This document shows, piece by piece, positions 1 through 64,000 of a stretch of DNA of 64,000 bases. The translations under genes and the position numbers were made by a program. The notes below the pieces were generated by a model. It was not told where the DNA came from, ran no database searches, and saw only the letters and a list, made by a program, of their open reading frames with translations. Source of the DNA: Phymorhynchus buccinoides (lineage: Eukaryota > Mollusca > Gastropoda > Neogastropoda > Raphitomidae); the NCBI GenBank assembly GCA_017654935.2, contig CM065680.1, positions 39,085,777-39,149,776 of the forward strand. The letters run 5' to 3'. The first letter of the stretch is position 1, and each line of letters begins with the position of its first letter.

Positions 1-130
1 CGTCAATTAGTGACACTTTCGGACAGTCAGTTAGGTGGTTGAAACACCGAAGTTCGAGTGTAACAGAGTTTTGAATCTGCATGCGCATACACAGGCACAG
101 TTTTCCATTTGAGCAAACAAAGAGGCTTAC

Positions 131-59579
<59,449 letters not shown>

Positions 59580-59650
59580 GGTTGATTATGAGTTGATGAC
59601 TCGCATAGGCCAGCAGAAATCAGCTCATCACCAGAACCACACAACCCAAC

Positions 59651-60066
59651 CTGTAAGCCATATACACAAAACACAACATTATATTCATAATAACCTTATT
59701 GAACTGAATGCCGAATCTTTCGGATGGGGACTTAAAGCAAATCTGACCAAAGCGCTTTACACATGTAAAAAAAACACCACAGCAGTTAAAACACTAATAA
59801 AAGTCGATAAGAGCAGGGAGAAGTCCCGCTGCCTGGCATGAACCAAATTAGCAGCTAGATTTCCCAAGTTTATCTCTATGTTTGCGCAGTCTCACAGTCC
59901 AAATCATGAAATCAGAATTAGAATGATTTCGGTGAATAACATGGATGCTCCTGAAATGCAGGATTTTCTAATTGCCTGGAGCCGGCATCGCCGGATTATG
60001 AGAATTTGAGAGGCGACGAATTTCCTATTTATAAGCGTTTTGTCAGTTTCTCGCATGTGTAGAATA
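59651..60066. other. Upstream flank of the cadherin gene
   Basis: Possible 5'UTR intron or promoter region. It contains a TTAAAGCAAATCTGACCAAAG/GCGCTTTACACATG repeat end (59728-59766) but no clear core promoter motif. Confidence 0.4.
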
Positions 60067-60068
60067 TA

Positions 60069-61701
60069 CACTACTCACAAAAAGTTAAGGATCACTATGA
60101 GAAAACAGGTGCGCAATAAACTCCGTTCGCTCCTGTTATTTTTTGCTCAGTCAAGCCAAATTGTTATGAATTCTTGTTCAGCTGTAAGTGGGCGATGTTG
60201 TGTTAGTGGAAACATTGCACGTGATTCTCTATTACTGAGCTTGGCAGCAAAAGAAAAAGCGGAAACTTGCGAAAAAGGACCTTGTTTTGGATCGTTCTGC
60301 ATGAACACATTGCACAAGCCAGATGGAAAAACCATTATGCACGTGCAAGCACTGCTGTTTATGTGTGAGATGCTGTCTCTTGCTTGGCTTTATAAGAAGA
60401 CATACCACCAGTATTAGGCCTGATTTGACAATGCCTCCACGACGAAAATTGAGCGAGTTGGATAGGGGACGAGCTGTTGCATGGTTCCAAGATGGTGTTC
60501 CCAAGCGAGAAGTGGCCAGGCGACTTCAGGTGTCCATCTCGGTCATTGTCAGACTGATTCAACGCTTCACAGCCACTGGGAGGGTCCATGAAAGACGCAG
60601 ATCTGGTCGACCGAAGAAGACAACTCCACGTGAAGATCGTCTCATTGAACGACAAGCCCTGCAGACAAGAACAGCCTCTTCCAGCATCATTCGAAGGCAG
60701 CTGAGGGTGGCTACTAACATCAACATCAGCCAGCAGACCATACGGAACCGCCTTCATGGGTTTAACCTCCGTTCTCGTCGCCCAGCTGTACGGCCACGCT
60801 TAACTCCAGCCCATAGGGCAGCACGCCGCGCCTTCTGCAGACGTCACGTGAGGTGGACACGTCAGCAATGGTCCCAGGTCCTGTTCAGTGATGAATCACG
60901 CTTCACCCTGAACCACAACGACGGCCGACTGAGGGTCTGGAGGCGCCCAGGGGAACGCTTTATTGACGCCACTGTCCAAGAAAAGGTGGCCTTTGGTGGA
61001 GGTTCTGTAATGGTCTGGGGGGCCTTCAGCCTTCACCACAGAACACCCTTGTATCATGTACAGGGTAACCTGACTGGCCTCCGATACCGGGATGAGATCC
61101 TTCGACCGCTGGCTGTGCCTACACTGCAGCAGATGGGACCGCCGGCTGTCTACCAGGATGACAACGCTCGCCCCCACAGGGCAAGGGTGGTCAACGACTT
61201 CCTGCAGCAGTCTGGAGTCAACAGAATGGAGTGGCCAGCATGCAGTCCCGACCTCAACCCGATTGAGAACCTCTGGGATGAGCTGGATCGCAAAGTGAGG
61301 AGCAACCACCCCCCTCCCAGGGATGCCCAGCACCTCTACCAGATGCTGCAGGCTGAGTGGCAGGCGCTTCCACAGAGGATCTTCACCACCCTGGTCAACT
61401 CCATGAGGACTCGCTGCGTCGAGTGCCAGAACAGCCATGGCGGATACACGCATTACTGAACTTTTGGGAGCATCAGAATGCCCTGTCTTGTGATTTCAAT
61501 GACTTTGGGAAATCAAATTTCGATACGTACCCACTTTGATCAAATGTACAGACCAAACGATTGCTCGAAATTGAAGGCAATTGTGTATCGTTATCACTAA
61601 AGCATTGAATTAAATGTTGGCCAAAATTCAACGCATTGGCTTTCTTATTTGGAAAGTTATGAATTAGTTTGCAAGTGATCCTTAACTTTTTGTGGATAGC
61701 T
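60069..61701 (+). mobile_element. Complete Tc1/mariner transposon
   Basis: The 1633-bp element is bounded by TA dinucleotides (60067-60068 and 61702-61703), the normal Tc1/mariner target duplication. Its ends are inverted repeats that share CACAAAAAGTTAAGGATCAC, and it carries one uninterrupted transposase. All parts needed for movement look present, which suggests a young copy. It lies about 490 bp upstream of the cadherin start codon in the opposite orientation. Confidence 0.95.
60431..61459 (+). CDS. Tc1-like DD34E transposase, intact
   Basis: 342 residues, the usual length for Tc1 transposases. Residues about 6-50 form a helix-turn-helix (LSELDRGRAVAWFQDG, then VARRLQVS), followed by a GRPKK hook at 59-63 and a second DNA-binding half near 65-112. 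The catalytic triad is D154 (LFSDESRF), D244 (YQDDNARPHRA) and E279 (SPDLNPIENLW), with exactly 34 residues between the last two. The glycine-rich GGGSVMVWGAF box is also present. The frame is open 36 codons further upstream, but MPPRRK fits the family start. The enzyme cuts and pastes its own TIR-flanked DNA at TA sites. No stop or frameshift is seen. Confidence 0.96.
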   Translation: MPPRRKLSELDRGRAVAWFQDGVPKREVARRLQVSISVIVRLIQRFTATGRVHERRRSGRPKKTTPREDRLIERQALQTRTASSSIIRRQLRVATNINISQQTIRNRLHGFNLRSRRPAVRPRLTPAHRAARRAFCRRHVRWTRQQWSQVLFSDESRFTLNHNDGRLRVWRRPGERFIDATVQEKVAFGGGSVMVWGAFSLHHRTPLYHVQGNLTGLRYRDEILRPLAVPTLQQMGPPAVYQDDNARPHRARVVNDFLQQSGVNRMEWPACSPDLNPIENLWDELDRKVRSNHPPPRDAQHLYQMLQAEWQALPQRIFTTLVNSMRTRCVECQNSHGGYTHY

Positions 61702-61703
61702 TA

Positions 61704-62526
61704 GAAGAAATGAATACAGATAAATATTTACATGCCTTTACCAGAAACTGTATATTTTTAGGATTATTTTTAAATAAAAGTTAAGTTGTTAACTGGGCGG
61801 CCCCTGGACCCCTGCCTTGCAGGATTTTTGAAATTTCCCAGGAGCACGCATGAAATAATTATTCATGTTTGAAACCAAATCATTATCAACAGAAACAAAG
61901 AACCAAACCTCTGATTTCTGCAAATGGTGCATCTTGGATGTAAAACTTCAAATGACTAATTAAAAAGTAATGTCAACACTAGCATTTAAGATATATCTAA
62001 ATTCTGTTTTACGAGCATAAATATATCAGGAATCTTTTTAGCTCAATTTTAGTCCATAACCCATGATCCATCTTTAAAAAGAAAAACCTCGTTATATCAC
62101 ATTTTGCAAAAGTTCCACTATCAATGACTGGCTTTCCCATGCACCGTCACATATACATATGATATAGTATAGAGAGTAAATCAAAGTCAAAGTCAAGTCA
62201 AACGTCAAAACTTCTTAATTATCTCATTAAGAGAAATTACAGTGTGGTCACATACAAGCACAGTACTTACAAACAAGAAAACACATATTCATGCATTAAA
62301 AATTAAAACAAAACTAAAGAAAATAATGGACTTGTAACCATGCTTCATACAAAGTTGGACTTATTTGAAGGTGATGCAAAGATCTGCAAGCATCCTTCCC
62401 AACACATTGAGAACCGCCCTCTATCCCCCAATCGTTTCTTTCCTTGCATTCTTTTGTCCTTCCCTCCCTACTTCACTCAAAATATAAGAGTCAGTAAAAC
62501 AGAGTTCTCAGTTGTCAAGTAAATCG
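61704..62526. other. No gene seen to the right of the Tc1 element
   Basis: AT-rich. A (AAAGTCA)n stretch at 62178-62202 resembles a retroelement tail. Nothing else is supported. Confidence 0.5.
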
Positions 62527-62720
62527 TACCCGAGTTCAAACCTGGGGATTTTTCCTCTCATTTTGCACTAGGCCTTACGGTCTAAACGTGGAGTCTTTCT
62601 GATGAGACGATAAACCGAGGTCCTGTGTGCCCATGCACTTAGCATACGTTAGACCCAGTGGCAACGAAAAAGTTGTCATTTGGTCAAAATTCCCTCTCGA
62701 AAACTGTTTTTAGACTGTTT
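62527..62720 (+). mobile_element. Second SINE-like element
   Basis: CCGAGTTCAAACCTGGGG resembles a tRNA B box. It is followed by GATGAGACGATAAACCGAGG and CCTGTGTGCCCATGCACTTA, a block I associate with widespread mollusc SINEs (from memory, not checked). The tail is not clearly defined. Confidence 0.6.
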
Positions 62721-63004
62721 TCAAGGTGTGAATTTATAGGCTTACTCATTGTCAGTTTCACACAATACTTAAATAATGCAACTTAGTATTTAAAATTGAA
62801 GCATTATTAAGTTACTTGTTCATCTGACTTAGTTGTGCTTAGGGTTAGAACCTACTGTCGGGGTAGGGATAGGGAATTGGCTAGGATCATGGATATCTCA
62901 TAAACAAGAGAAAAATTAATAAGAGCAAACTTCGATTGTACAGAAAATATTGAAAATATACCTTCGCCAGACCCAGAACAACAAAAAAATATGGCTTCTG
63001 CCGG

Positions 63005-63340
63005 TCTATCTTCTTCTGCGTTCCCAGACTATATGGCCACAATGGGTAAGGTACGTATGTGTCTGTTTTTCAGTTTTCACCTGTCTCACTGCTGCATACA
63101 GATGACACATTCCGATTTCGGAGGAGCCCAAAGGAGAAAAGTTATTTGGAAGATTTTTTGAAAAAAAGCCAGGAGAATGGGCCAATAAGTCAGAAAGATA
63201 GAGATCAGATGACAAAGCAAAGGGAAAAGGCAGAGTAAAAAGGAGTGGCAGATTAGAGGAAGTTACAAGCACAGAACTTCCAGAAGGTGAGGGAACTATT
63301 TTTAAGAAAGACCCCCCCGGTATCCCCACGGGGAGGGTCT
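63005..63340 (+). mobile_element. Dispersed element with (TTC)n end, copy D, most complete
   Basis: Runs from CTTCTTCTGCGTTCCCAGAC through ACACATTCCGATTTCGGAGG to TATCCCCACGGGGAGG. It joins the segments seen separately in copies A-C. No open frame of note. Confidence 0.72.
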
Positions 63341-63786
63341 ATCTGTGTACGTGGCCTTACGGCAACAGTTTTAACTTTTTTAGCGCTGGTCCCCAGATAC
63401 GCAATGCATGGTAAGGACCTAAAGCCCCAAGACAACAACAACACACACGCACGCATGCACGCGCACGCATACAAGCTTGGTTGGGGGAACAACAGAACGG
63501 GAGAACTTCGGAATGGGGAACTTCAGAATCATTAAGGGGAATATCGGAACGGGGGACCTTAGCAACAGGGGAACTTCAGGACGGGGGGGAAAGCGGGGAA
63601 ACTGCAGAATGGGGGAACTATGGCACGGAAAGTGGAAACCTTGCACCAACTAAAACTGAAGGAGGGTATAGGGCCATAGATCAGAGAAGTGGCAAATGAA
63701 GGGCAGAAGCTGTGCCAGTTGGGGGCCTGTCCCCGGTGACCACTATGGTAGCCGGACTGGTCTTGCCTGGATACTGCGAAAGAAAG

Positions 63787-63920
63787 GTCTATGGCCAATA
63801 AAAAGGCAGACTGTCATCACCATCAAGACAGCAAAAGGTCTATGGCCAATAAAAAGGCAGACTGTCATCACCATCAAGACAGCAAAAGGTCTATGGCCAA
63901 TAAAAAGGCAGACTGTCGGT
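63787..63920. repeat. 51-bp tandem repeat, about 2.7 units
   Basis: The unit contains GGTCTATGGCCAATAAAAAG and repeats at 51-bp spacing (17 codons). An open plus-strand frame therefore repeats a 17-residue motif beginning KGLWPIKRQ. No start, splice or homology evidence makes it a gene. Confidence 0.85.
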
Positions 63921-64000
63921 AAAGGTCAAGATGTGCCACCCCCCCCTACATTTCTCGGTTAATAGTATTTTTCCGTTTTCGCCTTTCTTACCATTGGCAT

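Noticed and set aside
60323..60430. Upstream start for the transposase
   Set aside because: The extra 36 residues do not resemble Tc1 N-termini; MPPRRK at 60431 gives the normal family length.

Overview
The window is animal nuclear DNA. It has long introns with canonical GT-AG splice sites, dense microsatellites, many small terminal-inverted-repeat (TIR) elements, SINE- and LINE-like remnants and an intact Tc1-like transposon. The mix of repeats and the cadherin gene fit a marine lophotrochozoan, most likely a gastropod mollusc; that placement is inference.

Almost the whole window is one gene on the minus strand, running right to left from 59579 to beyond the left edge. I could splice 26 coding exons by hand. 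Their lengths total 3342 nt (1114 codons), and the phase agrees at all 25 junctions. The protein starts with a signal peptide and continues as a string of extracellular cadherin (EC) repeats: nine complete and a tenth cut by the window edge. No transmembrane or cytoplasmic part lies inside the window. The gene is a large cadherin-superfamily adhesion receptor, but I cannot place it in a named subfamily.

Region by region: 1-15 kb holds exons 26 to 20 with two large intronic minisatellites (3.9-6.6 kb and 9.5-10.8 kb); 15-30 kb holds exons 19 to 12 with a third minisatellite (20.5-21.6 kb) and many TIR elements; 30-43 kb holds exons 11 to 6 with a fourth minisatellite (39.1-40.0 kb) and a LINE reverse-transcriptase remnant; 43-57 kb holds exons 5 to 2 in long introns crowded with (AG)n tracts; 57-64 kb holds exon 1, G-rich repeats and a complete Tc1-like transposon (60069-61701) with an uninterrupted DD34E transposase.

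The most striking feature is that four separate minisatellites are each built from an exon edge of this gene: the acceptors of exons 21 and 23 and the donors of exons 7 and 16. Every unit carries a copy of the splice site and some adjoining coding bases, and every array spreads into the intron side. The pre-mRNA is therefore expected to carry about 48, 7, 15 and 8 decoy splice sites next to the true ones. Two units of the exon 7 array even form phase-compatible cassette-like exons.
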